The notes under the pieces were generated by a model, which saw only the letters and a list, made by a program, of their open reading frames with translations, was not told where the DNA came from and ran no database searches. Shown here in pieces: positions 1 through 11,707 of a DNA stretch of 64,000 nt. Source of the DNA: Eucommia ulmoides (taxonomy: Eukaryota; Streptophyta; Magnoliopsida; Garryales; Eucommiaceae); the NCBI GenBank assembly GCA_016647705.1, contig CM028338.1, positions 33,857,176 through 33,921,175 of the forward strand. Reading direction: 5' to 3'. The translations under genes were made by a program, and so were the position numbers. Position 1 is the first letter of the stretch. Each line of letters opens with the position of its first letter.

Positions 1-1135
1 GACCAAGTCACGCTTGGTCTACCCTTGAAGTGTAACAGTTCCCAAATTGGGAACCGTTACAAAGGATGTGAGGGGCGATTAAGCCCATTCAATTTTTGGG
101 GGTCAAAGGCATAAAAAGGAAAAAAGATAAAAATAAATTATTAGTCATTCAATTGGTTATTATTCTTTGGTTTGGACAGTGGCTTGTGGGGTCATTTAAT
201 TGATTCAACTTTTTTATTGTTTTGGGGAGATTTATTCGGACAGTAAAGAGGGAGCAGTGTTTTTTATTCTTTTTTGGCCGAGAGAAAACAATGACCTTTC
301 TATCTCCTCCTCATCTCCTAATTTCTATATTCTTTGGCTATTGAATTTAGTTTGAGAGTTCTTCAATAGACCAAAAGAATATCTATGCAGAGGAACATTA
401 CACCATGAGCGACTAAGTTCATTAATCAAGTTAGGGCTGTGTAATATCTCCAATTTATCCATGTAAACTTTGTTCTTGTTTAACTCTGCTTTGTTCTTAT
501 GTGTGTAAGATTGTAAAACAATGATTGTGATTTTAAATATATTTTTTTAATTAGTTTATGTCTGAATGTTGATATAGAGAATTAGATATGAATTGAATTC
601 TGAAGATAGTTTATCCCAATTAAATGGTCGATTTATCTTTCACAGTAATATTGGCTTGTAGTTAATATTACCTAATTACACATCGAACAAAAAGGAATAA
701 GAATGAAATTTATGGGATAGATGGACGAATTTACGCATGTCCCTACCCGAGCCTTTCTATATAGATGTTATCTCAATTAATTAATTTTTTGCTATTTAAT
801 TATTAAAATTCAAAAACCAAACCAAAATTGTTTATTGGGAAAATTAGTGAAAAGTCTTTTTTTTTTTTTTAAGTTTAATTGGTGAAAAGTCCTTTTGTAT
901 TATTAGGTTTTGATTTAATCCTTTAAGTTAGATTCTACTTGTGTTTTAGTCCCACATTGTAGGAATTATAGAGATATTGCAGGGATTGTAGGGACTCTTT
1001 TAATGAGTACATTCGATTTTTATAGTGAATTATATTACATGTAACTAATGTTAGTTATAATTTCATAATTGTTACTTTTCACACATATTTGAGCATTTTT
1101 AGTTACATGTGTTTATATAATATTAGTTACATGTT

Positions 1136-1138
<3 letters not shown>

Positions 1139-1186
<48 letters not shown>
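1139..1186. repeat. (AT)n microsatellite
   Basis: Uninterrupted AT dinucleotides inside the MULE-type MITE. Confidence 0.95.
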
Positions 1187-1194
<8 letters not shown>

Positions 1195-1204
1195 AATATT
1201 TTGT

Positions 1205-1375
1205 GACGTTACTGAAAAAATATCAAACTTTTTAGTTACATATCAGAGACATGTAATTAAAAAGTTACATATTATTAAAACATGTAACTGAAAAATATCA
1301 AACTTTTTAGTTACATATCAGAGACATGTAACTAAAAAATTACATATTATTGGAATATGTAACTGAAAAAAAAAT
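1205..1375. repeat. Two-copy tandem repeat of about 72 bp rich in GTTACATGTAAC-type palindromes
   Basis: The segment ATATCAAACTTTTTAGTTAC followed by ATCAGAGACATGTAA occurs twice about 72 bp apart. Palindromes such as TTACATGTAA recur before and after it, from 1038 to 1462. Confidence 0.75.
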
Positions 1376-1727
1376 AAAAAATAAAAATAAAAAATAAATA
1401 AAAATATTAGTTGCCTGTAACTAATACAGTGATATTACACAGAAAATAGTTACATGTAACTAACGCATGATTATCACATGAATAAGGCTTCCGCATTTTT
1501 AAAAAAGATGAGACTAAATCAAAAGTTTTTACCACATGTAGGACTTTTGACCAATTAGAGCTTAAATATAGGACCTCCTACCCATTGTCCCTTGTTTATT
1601 TTACTTAAGAAAATAAGATACAAAATTAATAGTTACAATCCATTCCCTGTGGATCTACCATGTACTTACGTTACTAGACTACAATAGTTAGTGATTAGAT
1701 TGAGAATTAAATTAAACGATCAAATTT

Positions 1728-1746
1728 TGGTGCCGTTGCCAGGGGA
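1728..1746 (+). other. Primer binding site, tRNA-Asp type (Athila-like element)
   Basis: TGGTGCCGTTGCCAGGGGA starts 5 bp after the LTR end. It matches, with two changes, TGGCGCCGTTGCCGGGGA, the complement of the 3' end of plant tRNA-Asp that Athila-type elements use to prime minus-strand synthesis. The same string follows the other complete 5' LTRs in this window. Confidence 0.85.
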
Positions 1747-2114
1747 TTTGCAATATTAATTATTATTTTTTGTATATTTTTCATCATTTGGGTAAATCCA
1801 TATTTTATTTTATTTTATTTTTTATTATTACCGTACGAACACTCTATCTTTACAAATTGAAATTTGGTAACCAGATTGAATTCAATTGCCATTGCCATTT
1901 ACAAAAACCAGGTTCCACGTTCTAATTTACAACTCATGTTTTTCATTTTATTTATTTATTCTCTAGCTTATTGGATACTTTCTCTTGAAAAAAAATTAAA
2001 AATTAAATTGGTCTAATATTTGAAATTGAGAAAATCTATGCATAAACAGTAGACGGTCACGTAATCATAGGGATACACTCTTAGACTCTATTTTAGACAA
2101 CGTTCCTAGGAAAG

Positions 2115-3817
2115 TGATAGGTGTGAAAAACCTATCTATTTCCATCCGAATTTGTTAGTTTTCGAATATGTTTATAGTTATTTTTATTATGTTTTAATTA
2201 GTTTTATCTTTTTGTATAAATCAGGTGTGTGAGGCAAAAAGATAGGAAACTGGAGCTAAAACGATGAGATCGAACCAAAGCGGCTTGAAGTTACGGTGGA
2301 TAAACAAGCTCGGAGGCTAAAAGATGAAACAGGCCCACTGCTTAGGTGTCCAGACCACCGCCTAAGCGGTGAAAATGCTGAGAAGAGCAAAATGTTACTG
2401 AAGGACGACCGCCTAGGCGAAAATTCTATTGCCTAGGCGGAAGTCCAGCAGAAGACGAAGAAGGGCTACTGACAACCGCTCGCCTAGGCAAATCCAATAG
2501 AATGTTCTCCCAGTCCACCGCCTACTTCACTGCCTAGGCGATCAGACCGAACCAACCTAACTCCGCCTAGGTGAAGAATCCACCGCCTAGGCGGATTTCC
2601 CCTGCACAGTCTTGAGATATTTTTAGATAGTTTTAGGATATTTTGGCTATAAATACCCCATCTCCTCCTCCTTGGCCAGTAACTCTCTTGCCCCCATGGA
2701 TTTTTTAGCCCCTTAGGCTATATATAAGGGTATAGTTAGGGATTTTAGGTATGGAGCTCACATCTCGAAGTGGAGAAGACGGCGAATCGATCGTAAAGCG
2801 TTCTTAGCGGTTTATCTTCGGACGAGGCTAAGTTCTTCGATTGTTTTTCATTATTTCTTTATCTTAGGAGTATGTGAGCATGTTTAGCTCGTTATTTTCT
2901 TGTATATGCAGCTATGGCCTCGAGTTAAATATGGATTGTAGTAGGGATTAACACTATATTTATAAATATGTTTGTTTAAATGATTTCGGTGTGGCGTTTA
3001 TGTTTGTTCTTCTTAGTTTGATTGTGTTTATCGTATTATTTGTTTATTATACTTAGAATGGTAAATGGAGAATACGGGATTTTGATAAACCCCGAATTTG
3101 GATTAGGGTAAACAAACGCCACGATTCTATAACCCGGTCGGGGTTTGAATCGTGGACAATCGATGACGTGGGGCAAGACACACGCTACCTAGGGTCGTTA
3201 AGACGTTGAGGGGGACTTATTAGTTGGCTCGAAGTTGCATTATATCCCTCGTCTTACACTTAGAAGAGGTGGCGAGGGAGTTTTAGAATGGAGATTGTCG
3301 ATATGGTAAATACAACGCGACGATCCAATAACCTGGGAGGGAGTTGGATTGTGTACAATCAATGACGCTAGGCAAGACTCACGTGACCTAGGGTCGTTAA
3401 GACGTTAAGGGGGACTTCTTCATTGGCTCAAAGTCATGTATTCCCCCATCTTACACTCGGAAGAGGTGGCGGTGGAGTTTACATACCGAGGTTGTCAAAT
3501 AGGTCGAACAACGTAAACGTGAGTAAATCGGAATCGAACATGTATTTGTAAACACGTTAATCCCTAGGCGATTCTTCACCCTAAAACATATTAGCATATT
3601 AGTGTAGTTAATTTAGGTTAGATTAGCATTAGTTTAATTAATTAATTACATTTGTTTTCGCCTAGATAAAATTAGGTCACGACAAACACGGTATTCGATA
3701 GTAACGATACCAATCCCTGTGGATACGATAACCTGATCTTAATGATCACAATATACTAAAACTTAGACCTCGTATACTTGTGAGTGTAAGTAGCGGAGTG
3801 GTTTTCCCGCGCTACCA
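2115..3817 (+). mobile_element. Solo LTR of the TGATAGG family, subfamily A (TSD GAAAG)
   Basis: A 1703-bp LTR starts TGATAGGTGTG and ends GCTACCA. The perfect 5-bp duplication GAAAG lies at 2110-2114 and 3818-3822, with no internal region, so it arose by LTR-LTR recombination or a similar loss. U3 holds a cluster of palindromes built on CCTAGG (2356-2597), then a TATA box (CTATAAATA near 2648). The downstream half carries a roughly 190-bp module twice (about 3105-3303 and 3304-3490), each with GACCTAGGGTCGTTAAGACG-like text. The U5 end has CCCTGTGGATACGA. It interrupts the gag frame of the Athila-like host. Close relatives are 45996-47710 and the reversed LTRs at 16514 and 20184. Confidence 0.93.
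2356..2597. repeat. Palindrome array in U3 of the solo LTR (CCTAGG-core type)
   Basis: Near-palindromes based on CACCGCCTAGGCGGTG occur about seven times, for example CACCGCCTAAGCGGTG at 2356-2371 and CACCGCCTAGGCGG near 2584. Spacers are 10-60 bp and AT-richer. The array ends about 50 bp before the TATA box at 2648. Some units are half-decayed (GCCTAGGCAAA). The role is unknown; position suggests an upstream promoter element. Confidence 0.8.
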
Positions 3818-5687
3818 GAAAGCGATATTTGAATTTAATAATCCTATACAAGAACCAATTACCAAAGAGATAAATATTGGAGACATACTAAAACCCCTTA
3901 TGGAGTACTATACTCTTTCTACATACGTATCTCCATCATGTATTCGCTTACCAACTGTAGCAGGTGAGAATAACTTTGAAATCAAATCGTCAATAATTCA
4001 AATGTTACCTAATTATTATGGAATGAGCAACGAAAACCCATATAAACATTTGGATGAATTTTTGTAACTTTGCACAACCTTTAGAATATCCAATTTATTT
4101 GACGATACAGTTAGGCTAACATAATTCCCGTTTTTCATTAAAGATAAAGCTAAACATTGGATACATTCTTTAGACCCAGCTTCCATTAAAACTTAAGCTG
4201 ACATGCAGAAATAATTTCTTAGGAAATAAAATAGTATAGGAAAAACAAATCAAGTTAGAAGAGCCCTTACTACATTCCAATCTCCAGGTGAACAATTCCA
4301 TGAAAGTTAGGAACGATTAAAAGAATTATTGCGCCAATGTCCACATCATCAAGTCCAGAGATGGCAATTAGTGCAAAGTTTCTACGAAGGACTAGATTGG
4401 AGTAACCTCGAAATTGTGGATGCTTTATGTGGAGGCACATTTCTAATGAAATCTAAAGATGAGGCATGAGAATTATTTAAAAACGTAAGTGAAAATTTAC
4501 TACAACATGATGTGTTAGGGAGAAGAGATGAGGAAGTTTAATCTCACCAATTACTAACCAAAGAGCTGGGGTTAACAAAATAAATCAAAATGAGTTGGTA
4601 GCAAATCTCTCAAAAGCCCTAGGACAATTGATGAGTAATAATCAATCCACATTTTCTCAATCCCAAACCTTTGAACCATGTGCGTTGTGTTAAAATGTAT
4701 CTCACTCGATAACTGATTGTCATCTCAGTTCTCAATATCCAAAATATATGCAAGAGCAAGTTAATGTTGCTCAATTAATGCAGAGAAGTGAGAACAATCC
4801 GTATTCTAACACCTACAACCTTGGGTGGCGGAATCATCATAATTTTTCATAGTTACAATCAAATCAAGGCCCATCAATAAATCAACCACCCAAGACAAAA
4901 TTTTCAAAATCAATCTCAGCGATACTCACAATATCACCCATCTAATCAATATTCTCAATCTGCTAAGGACCCACAAATTGATAAGTTAATATTTATAATA
5001 AAAAAAATTAATCTCAAGCTATAGCAACTCTAGAGACTCAAATAAGTCAACTAGCTAACCAATCCCAAACCATATCAAACTTAGAGACACAAATGGTTTA
5101 ACTAGCCAATACTATACATCGTAAGGATCAGGGAAAACTTCCGAGTTAACATGTGAGTAATCCTAAGGGACATTACATGGTTGAGACTAGTAGTTCCAAT
5201 AAATACGTTCATGCCATAACTACCCAGAGGAGTAGGTGGTGATAGACAATAAGGTGGGAAGTAAGTTGAATGAATAATTAGAGGAAGATAATAATGGGGG
5301 TGAAGAGAGAGAGAAAATGAAGAGAAAGAGAGTGGGAAAGTAGACTTACCGAGTGAGTCAGTGAGAGAAATTACTGAGGAGGACCCTGTTTTCACCTCAT
5401 TAGTTGTCCCAATTGGTAAGGAACAATCTAGGTCTAACTTGGAGGCATCTTATATACCTCATGTTCCATTCCTGCAATACTTAGACAAACCCTTACCAAC
5501 AAACAAGAAATTCAAGAACATGGAAGAAATTCTTGAAACATTTAAACAAGTCAAAATAAATCTTTCACTCCTAGAGGTGATTAAGCAAGTACCAGCATAT
5601 GCAAAGTTTCTAAAATATTTATGCACATAGAAAAGAAAAGTAAAAAGTGATGTGCTTAAAAACGTCTTTCTTATCGAACATGTGAGC

Positions 5688-6980
5688 TGATAGGTGAAAT
5701 TTATCTATCTATTTCTAAATTGAATTTGATAGTTTTTGAGTATTCTTGTTATGTTTTACTTCATTTTTATTTATTTTTGTTTAAACCAGGGGTTAGGAGC
5801 AAAAACGGTCAAAAAACAAGAAAATCGGTGGAAAAACGATCAAAAGGATCAAAGTTTCAAAGCAGCAGTTTCACCGCTACAGCGGTGAAACAACAGAGAG
5901 TTCCCTAAATTTTGATCGCTCACCACTGCAGAGGTGAAAAAGCAAGAAGTCTACCGACATGCCCACCGTTGCAGCGGTCAATGGCCACCTGTTTTAGATA
6001 TTTTCTAGATATTTTTGTTTGTTCCCTTTTTGTTCCCAATCCATTCCCATTATTCTTAGAACACTTAGGGAGTGTTTTTGGAGTGTTCTAAAGGAGCTCT
6101 CAACCAACCATGAGGAGGAACTCAATTAGAGAAGAGGAAACAAGATCAGAACGATTTTTACAGATGCCACCTTCAGATAACGGCTATTTTCTCTTGTTTC
6201 TCTCTTTATTTTTAACTCGTTTTTGGTTGTTTGAACATGTATATATTGTTTATCATTGAATATATGGTTATGATCAAGAGCTGAACACTGATTATCTATT
6301 AGATTGATGTAGTTTACTAATATACGTAATTTGTTTTAATCTTTGTTTCGTTATCGGTTGTTCTTGCCTAATCGATTGTGTTTACTATTCTTCAACTTTT
6401 ATATGCTTGTTAAGATATATTGAGAATATGGGGTTTAACACTCGGAAGAGGTAACCCAGGATTCGAACTAGGGTTTAAACACAACGTGACGATCTAATGA
6501 CCCGGGAGGGCGTTAGAAAGTATGTAATCCGTGAGGTTGGGGCAAGGCTCATGTGACCAAGTATCGTATAGATGCTTGAGGAGGACTTTGGCGTTGATGT
6601 AAAATCACATATGCATTCAGTTTACACTCGGGAGAGGTAGTGAGTGAGTTTTCGATACCTAGATTGTCGGATAGATTTGAATACCGTTAATGTAAACTAG
6701 ATTGGATTAAACAAGTATAAGTAAACGAAGTTAATCCCTAGATAATCTATTCCCATATAGTATACTTAGTATTATAGTTTAATTAATTGTTAATTTAGAT
6801 TATTTATAAAAACAAAAATCCTATTTTTATTGCCTAAATAAAATTCAGTTATGATAATCGTTGTACTTAGCGAAAATTTAATCCAATCCCTATGAATATG
6901 ACAACCTTTCTTATTCACTATTCCATAAAGCTTGACACGTACACTTGCGGTGAAAGTAGCGACGTAATATTCCGCTACCA
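5688..6980 (+). mobile_element. Solo LTR of the TGATAGG family, subfamily B (TSD TGAGC)
   Basis: A 1293-bp LTR starts TGATAGGTGAAAT and ends CCGCTACCA. The exact duplication TGAGC flanks it at 5683-5687 and 6981-6985. Its U3 palindromes have a GCTGCAGC-type core: CACCGCTACAGCGGTG at 5872-5887, then CACCACTGCAGAGGTG and CACCGTTGCAGCGG. The downstream module present twice in subfamily A occurs once. Removing the LTR and one TSD restores the frame linking NVFLIEHVS to SILKYDTP ahead of the host protease. Confidence 0.93.
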
Positions 6981-6985
6981 TGAGC

Positions 6986-7432
6986 TCTATTTTGAAATAT
7001 GACACTCCATCTACCACTTCATGTGCAATTGATGATCATACCATTCATCGTGCTCTCTTGGATTTACATGCGAGTATTAGTATTTTGCCATTTTTGGTAT
7101 ATCAGAAACTTGGGCTAGGAACCTTACCACCAACATCAGTCACTCTTCAGTTAGCTAATAGATCGGTGAAGAAACCTCGAAGGGTAATAGAAGATGCCTT
7201 AGTTGGGGTAGACAAATGTTTCTTTTCTGTTGACTTCATTGTGCAAGATATAGAGCCTATAGCGAATATGTCTCGACAAATCCCAGTTATTTTTGGAAGA
7301 CCCTTTTTGGCCACAGCCAATACATGTATTAATTGTAGAACTAGGGTCATGGATGTATCATTTGAAAAAATGAAAGTTCAATTAAATGTGTTTAATACTT
7401 CACAAGCATCCTCAGGGGAAGCTGTCTCATAA
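6986..7432 (+). pseudogene. Aspartic protease domain of the Athila-like element
   Basis: The open frame contains the retroviral-type protease signature region (LLDLHASISILPF), the conserved middle LVGVDKCFFSVDFIV and the C-terminal flap-like motif VIFGRPFLATANTCI. The active-site triplet normally reads D-L/T-G; here it is D-L-H, so the catalytic glycine is replaced. The start codon at 6980 belongs to the junction of the inserted solo LTR and is not the native start: the native frame runs in from 5650-5687. The frame ends at 7432 and reverse transcriptase remnants follow from about 7780. Confidence 0.85.
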
Positions 7433-8742
7433 TGCTTTGCGCTTGACATTATTGATGCCTTAGTTGAGGTAGCAACACCATTTGTCACATCCCGAGTTCT
7501 TATTGAGACAACTCTTTTACATTATAGAGAAGAATATTTGGCTATGGAGAAGAATAAGAAAGAAGTTAATAGTGTTCTAGCATATATCTCGCAATCGAAG
7601 TCGCCTAAATGAGCACCTTGATTTGAGACATTGACAATGTCATAAGGTCCAGCTCTTAAACCATCCATTGAATCATCACCACAACTTGAGTTGAAACAAT
7701 TACCTAATTCACTCAAGTATGTCTTATTAGGTTAAGATAACACTTTACCAATAATTATTTCATCTACTTTAACAAAGGAACAAGAAAATAAATTGGTTGA
7801 AGTGTTAACTCGGTATAAGAAGGCGATTGGTTGGTAAGTTACCGACCTCGAGGGTATTGATCCTTCTATTTGTATGTATAGAATACACTTAGAAAAGAAC
7901 ACTAAATCATCAAGAGAATCCCAAAGACAATTAAACCCGAATATGAAAGAGATAGTGAAAAAGAGGTGTTGAAATTGTTACATGTGGGTATTATTTACCC
8001 AATCTCTGATAGTCCTTGGGTTAGTTCAACCCAAGTCATTCATAAAAAGTCTAGTATCACTGTGGTACCAAATTTGAAGGTGAGTTGATTCAAACATGAG
8101 AGGTCATGGGGTGGCGCTTGTGTATGGATTTTAGAAAGCTAAATTCCATGACACAAAGTGTCACGACCCGCCCCGGACACCCGTTATCCCAGGGCCGGCG
8201 TGACGACAACATGACATCACCTATTACATACATTACTTCTTATACATAAAAAATTGCATATATTACTATACAATTCAATAATCAAGACATACATAATCTT
8301 TGTCTTTCACATGGTTCACCTTTGACAGCTCAACTCAAATTATTCCCAGATGACTCCACCTAATGCCAGTAGGGGACCGTCTCCTAAAAGATTCACCTAC
8401 GAGTGTACTGTCTTCTTAGTAAAAACCATTTTTTTCATAACAATAATACATTCTAAATAATACAACATTTAAATGGATCAAGCGTGAATATATATCCACC
8501 ACACAGTTAGTAAAATCTCCAGTATCAAATAAGCAGTGAAAGTAAAGCAATATAATTAAGTTTCCAAACACCATAATCAATAATAAATCACCCAATATAA
8601 GTAAAACACCACATCTCACACACACCTCAAACACACCACTCCACCACAACACACACTGGTTAGCCATAGTGATCGTTTTAACCTCACGATCGGGAGTTGC
8701 AACGGTACCGTAACATCCGTAGGAATGCCTTCCTACGAAATA

Positions 8743-8866
8743 TCCACACTCCTTTTTGGGGAGAAATGTAATCCACACCCCTTACAGGGAGAAACATCCA
8801 CATCCCTTGGGAAGAATCCACACCCCTTACGGGGAGAATATAAACCACACCCCTTTCGGGGAGAAT
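8743..8866. repeat. Short hairpin repeats CCACACCCCTT(A/T)CGGGGAGAA
   Basis: Five units begin near 8743, 8773, 8798, 8818 and 8845. Each starts CCACA and most contain an inverted CCCC/GGGG pair around a 4-base loop (CCCCTTACGGGG, CCCCTTTCGGGG). Spacing is 20-30 bp. They lie in the gypsy solo LTR. Confidence 0.8.
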
Positions 8867-9477
8867 TTTTAAAATCATGTTTTTCACTCTCCTTTTTAAA
8901 AGTACCACCCATATCCAACAAAAATTATTTTTAATCCTTCTTTTTAGAAACCAACATAATTCCCCGGAAATTCATTTTACCAACTCACCCCAAAAACCTG
9001 CTTGATCCATATCATTTATGAAATCGTACAGTGTAAGTAAACACATATGTCATCATATATATACATAGAAAATAGTTTGACAAGAAGACAGTACACTCAC
9101 CTGATTATCCGTTTTCGAAAACTTTAACTTCATATTCCCTACTGGTACTCCGGTGCCTGCGAACCTAATAGTGGCAGGGCCTAAATTAATATTTTATGTA
9201 AAATACCCTAATCATGCAATGCAGGCCCTAAGTTCCGAGTTTTCCTAGATTTCATTGGGGAAAAATATTATTTTGTTCGTTTCGTTACGTTGATATTCAC
9301 CACACCAATTTATTTAGATTGGCGATAAATAAAATATTACTACGATTATGAAATTTTTAATACTAACAATTTAGTTTAACAAAAATAATACCTGATTAAA
9401 ATTTTACCTGATTCCGAATCTCCCGCCAGCTGCGAATTGGGTTTTTGGATTCTACTGGGGTGGTTTGCATATTTTTT

Positions 9478-10075
9478 CCTTTTTCTTCCTTTTTTTTTTC
9501 TTTTTTTTTTCTTCTTCTTCCTTCTCTGTTTGCATTTACTGTTTCTGATTCCTCCGCACCGCGTCAACACCGACCGACACCCACTCCTCTCGTCAATCTT
9601 CACCGCTAACGGTCCGAACACACAAACGACACACAACACACACACACACACGGCAAACACAACGATACCACCGCCGAACGATCAACACCTCCGCATCACC
9701 GGACCATCGCCGACCCTCTCTCTCTCTCTTCGTTTTTTTTTTTTTTGCTTCCGCTACCTTTCAACCAACCAACGACGACACCATCCCACTCACACCATGA
9801 CGACAATGATCACCGATCACATACACACAAAACCAAAACTGAACTTACCTTCTCTCTCTCTCTAACTCTCCGTTCCGGCGACGACGGCGACTACACCCAC
9901 ACCGCAACCATTGAATACACACACTCACACAAACCAACCATCATCGGACCCATTTGAATGATGGCACGGGCACACACACACACATACACACACTGACGAG
10001 ACCCACAAACCCACCGCCGACGCTACTTTCTCTCTCCTTCTCTCTGTTTTTTTTTTTTTTTTTTCTGTTTCTGTT
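9478..10075. repeat. Pyrimidine-rich and CA-rich low-complexity tract
   Basis: Runs of T and CT (9478-9520, 9717-9748, 9849-9864, 10028-10064) alternate with CA repeats (9617-9650, 9918-9940, 9971-9992). This is internal to the gypsy solo LTR. The frames read through it are compositional and not protein-like. Confidence 0.85.
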
Positions 10076-11291
10076 TCGTTTTCTCTATTTCTGCTTCTCC
10101 CTTATCTTGCGTGTGTATAATTGTATATACATATATATATTGACAAACAAGCCACCGACTTCCCTCTTCCATTTTCTCGATCCTTCGGCTAAGCTCACGG
10201 CACACGCACGATCTTATATATAAAATATCTTTGTTTTAATTATACTAACCCCCCTTTCTTTTTAGTTAAGAAATTAATTAAACCCATTCTCAATTTTAAT
10301 GTGTATAAAAATTATAATTTGACCCCTAAATTTTTAAATCATATAATAGTTGACAAAATCTACCCCCGTTATATCCGAAATATTTTAAAATACAACTAAA
10401 ATTATACGTATATCAAAGATCGGGGTCTTACACAAAGATCATTTCCCACTGCCATTTATTGATCAAAATCTTTTAGCGTTTAGATATGTAATTTTGCTTT
10501 CTAGAAGGATATTCAGAGTATAATCAAATAGTTATATATCCAAAGGATCAAGAGAAAATGACATTCACATGTCCGTTTGGGAGGTTCGCCTACTAGCAAA
10601 TGCCCTTCGGCTTTTGTAATGCACCTATGACTTTTCAAAGGTGTGTGATGTCAATATTTTCTTATATGATATCAAAGTTTGTAGAGGTATTCATGGATGA
10701 TTTTTTTGTGTTCGAAACCTCTTTTGATAACTGCCTTTGAAATATATCTAGACTCTCGGAGAGATGTGAAGAAACGAACCTCGTGTTAAGTTGGGAGAAA
10801 ATCCATTTTATGGTTCAAGAAGGAATAGTTCTAGGATATATAGAGTCCTCTAGGGGAATAGAAGTAGATAAGGCCAAGGTTGATTTGATAGCAGGTTTGC
10901 CACCACCACAAACTGTGAAGCAAATTCGTTCATTTTTAGGTCAAGCAGGTTTCTATCAACGATTTATCAAAGACTTTAGCAAAATTGCTTGTCTATTGTG
11001 CCATTTCTTTGCACAAGATACTACATTTGTCTTTGATGAAACTTGTTTAGAAGATTTCGATAAATTAAAACAAATATTATCTACTGCCCCGATTATTCAG
11101 TCACCGAACTATACTCTCCCTTTTGAGATCATATGTGATGCATCCGACCATGCGATCAGAGCAGTTTTGGGACAACGAGTAGAGAAGATTTCGAATGTGA
11201 TATACTATGCGAGTAAAACCCTTTCTGATGCTCAATTGAATTATACTACAATGGAGTGTAGTATATGCCTTAAATAAATTTAGATCCTATT

Positions 11292-11640
11292 TGTTGGCCC
11301 AGTGAGCTACTCAAGAGAGAGGGGGGTGAATTGGGTAGTTATAAAAAAATTTAACAAATAAAACTTTTAACACTTAATTATCAAATAATCATTTTTTTCT
11401 AAATCAATTATTATATTCATTACGCAGCGAATAATTGTTTAATTCTAGAAGCATACCCAAACAAAATATAAAGATAGTAAATAATACAGCACACCAAAAT
11501 ATATCCTGATTTAGCAAGCTAGCCTTACCTAATCCAGTTCCCTGAGCTCCACGGAGATTCGCAACCTCTAAACCCCTGATTCCTTTAACGGTAGGAACCA
11601 AAACCACATCTTTAAATAATGGTCAAATCAAATAATTAGA
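11292..11640 (+). mobile_element. 5' piece of a Sirevirus-like copia LTR
   Basis: It starts TGTTGGCCCAGT and contains GGGGGGTGAATTGGGTA, ATATATCCTG and CTCCACGGAGATTC, matching the first 320 bp of the solo LTR at 50037-52153. The rest of that LTR is missing. Bases 11641-11707 could not be assigned. It follows the host RNase H directly, so it probably inserted there and was later truncated or overlapped by the element starting at 11708. Confidence 0.7.
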
Positions 11641-11707
11641 CGGGGTGTGCCGAAAAGTGAAGTGAAAAGTATATTGAATTTTTGTCACACTCAAACGTAT
11701 GGGGGCC

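Larger units (their letters stand above)
837..1591. mobile_element. Mutator-like MITE with about 85-bp TIRs and 9-bp TSD
   Basis: The ends are long inverted repeats: the left begins GGGAAAATTAGTG and continues through AATTGGTGAAAAGTCC; the right end read in reverse begins GGGACAATGGGTA and continues through AATTGGTCAAAAGTCC. A perfect 9-bp duplication TTGTTTATT flanks it (828-836 and 1592-1600), which is the hallmark of Mutator superfamily insertions. No transposase frame is present, so it is non-autonomous. It is absent from the 3' LTR of the host element and therefore inserted after that element integrated. Confidence 0.85.
1..1722 (+). repeat. 5' LTR of the Athila-like element (partial)
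   Basis: Bases 1-730 and 1623-1722 match 23606-24480 and the end of the 3' LTR at 24562. Shared landmarks are a hairpin-like AACGGTTCCC/GGGAACCGTT and the U5 motif CCCTGTGGA. The middle, about 731-1622, is absent from the 3' LTR. Part of it is a MULE-type MITE (837-1591); the rest may be LTR sequence lost from the other copy. The 3' LTR in turn has about 150 bp (24181-24340) that are missing here. Confidence 0.85.
2038..5687 (+). pseudogene. Gag and pre-protease region of the Athila-like element, broken
   Basis: Before the solo LTR at 2115 a frame reads into residues LDNVPRK, and after it (3823) continues AIFEFNNPIQEP, so the LTR splits one gag frame. Bases 3823-4067 are open and end in a typical gag segment (YYGMSNENPYKHLDEFL). 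Bases 4070-4560 keep the Retrotrans_gag core in shifted frames (KDKAKHWIHSL, FHES, ERLKELLRQCPHH, LVQSFYEGL). At about 4678-4735 a CX2CX4HX4C zinc knuckle is visible (CALC, then H and C). Bases 5361-5630 resemble the linker before protease (KPLPTNKKF, AYAKFLKYL). Several stops and frameshifts make it non-functional. Confidence 0.8.
8159..10432 (+). mobile_element. Solo LTR of a second Ty3/gypsy family (TSD CAAAG)
   Basis: The 2274-bp segment starts TGTCACGACCCGCC and ends GGGGTCTTACA, the usual ends of a common plant gypsy LTR type. The exact duplication CAAAG is at 8154-8158 and 10433-10437. No internal region is present. It contains a hairpin (CGTAGGA/TCCTACG, 8718-8737), five short repeats with CCCC...GGGG dyads (8743-8866) and long CT- and CA-rich tracts (9478-10070). 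Open frames within it are low-complexity and not regarded as genes. It interrupts the host reverse transcriptase between LNSMTQK and DHFPLPF. Confidence 0.9.
7780..11291 (+). pseudogene. Reverse transcriptase and RNase H of the Athila-like element, split by a solo LTR
   Basis: From about 7790 remnants read EGIDPSICMYRIHLE, then KKEVLKLLHVGIIYPISDS (frameshifted), then LCMDFRKLNSMTQ up to 8158. The frame resumes at 10433 with DHFPLPFIDQ, exactly the expected reverse transcriptase continuation. The catalytic motif FMDDFFVF is near 10692, and an open stretch 10783-11277 covers the thumb and RNase H start (SFLGQAGFYQRFIKDF, FEIICDASDHAIRAVLGQR, YYASKTLSDAQLNYTTME). It is cut at 11291 by a copia LTR piece. 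Several stops are present; no activity is expected. Confidence 0.88.

Noticed and set aside
1728-1746. A tRNA gene near the primer binding site
   Set aside because: Only the 3' acceptor complement is present; there is no cloverleaf around it.
9437-9957. Overlapping open frames of 142 and 70 codons
   Set aside because: They are read from CT-, T- and CA-rich low-complexity DNA inside a solo LTR; composition is not protein-like.
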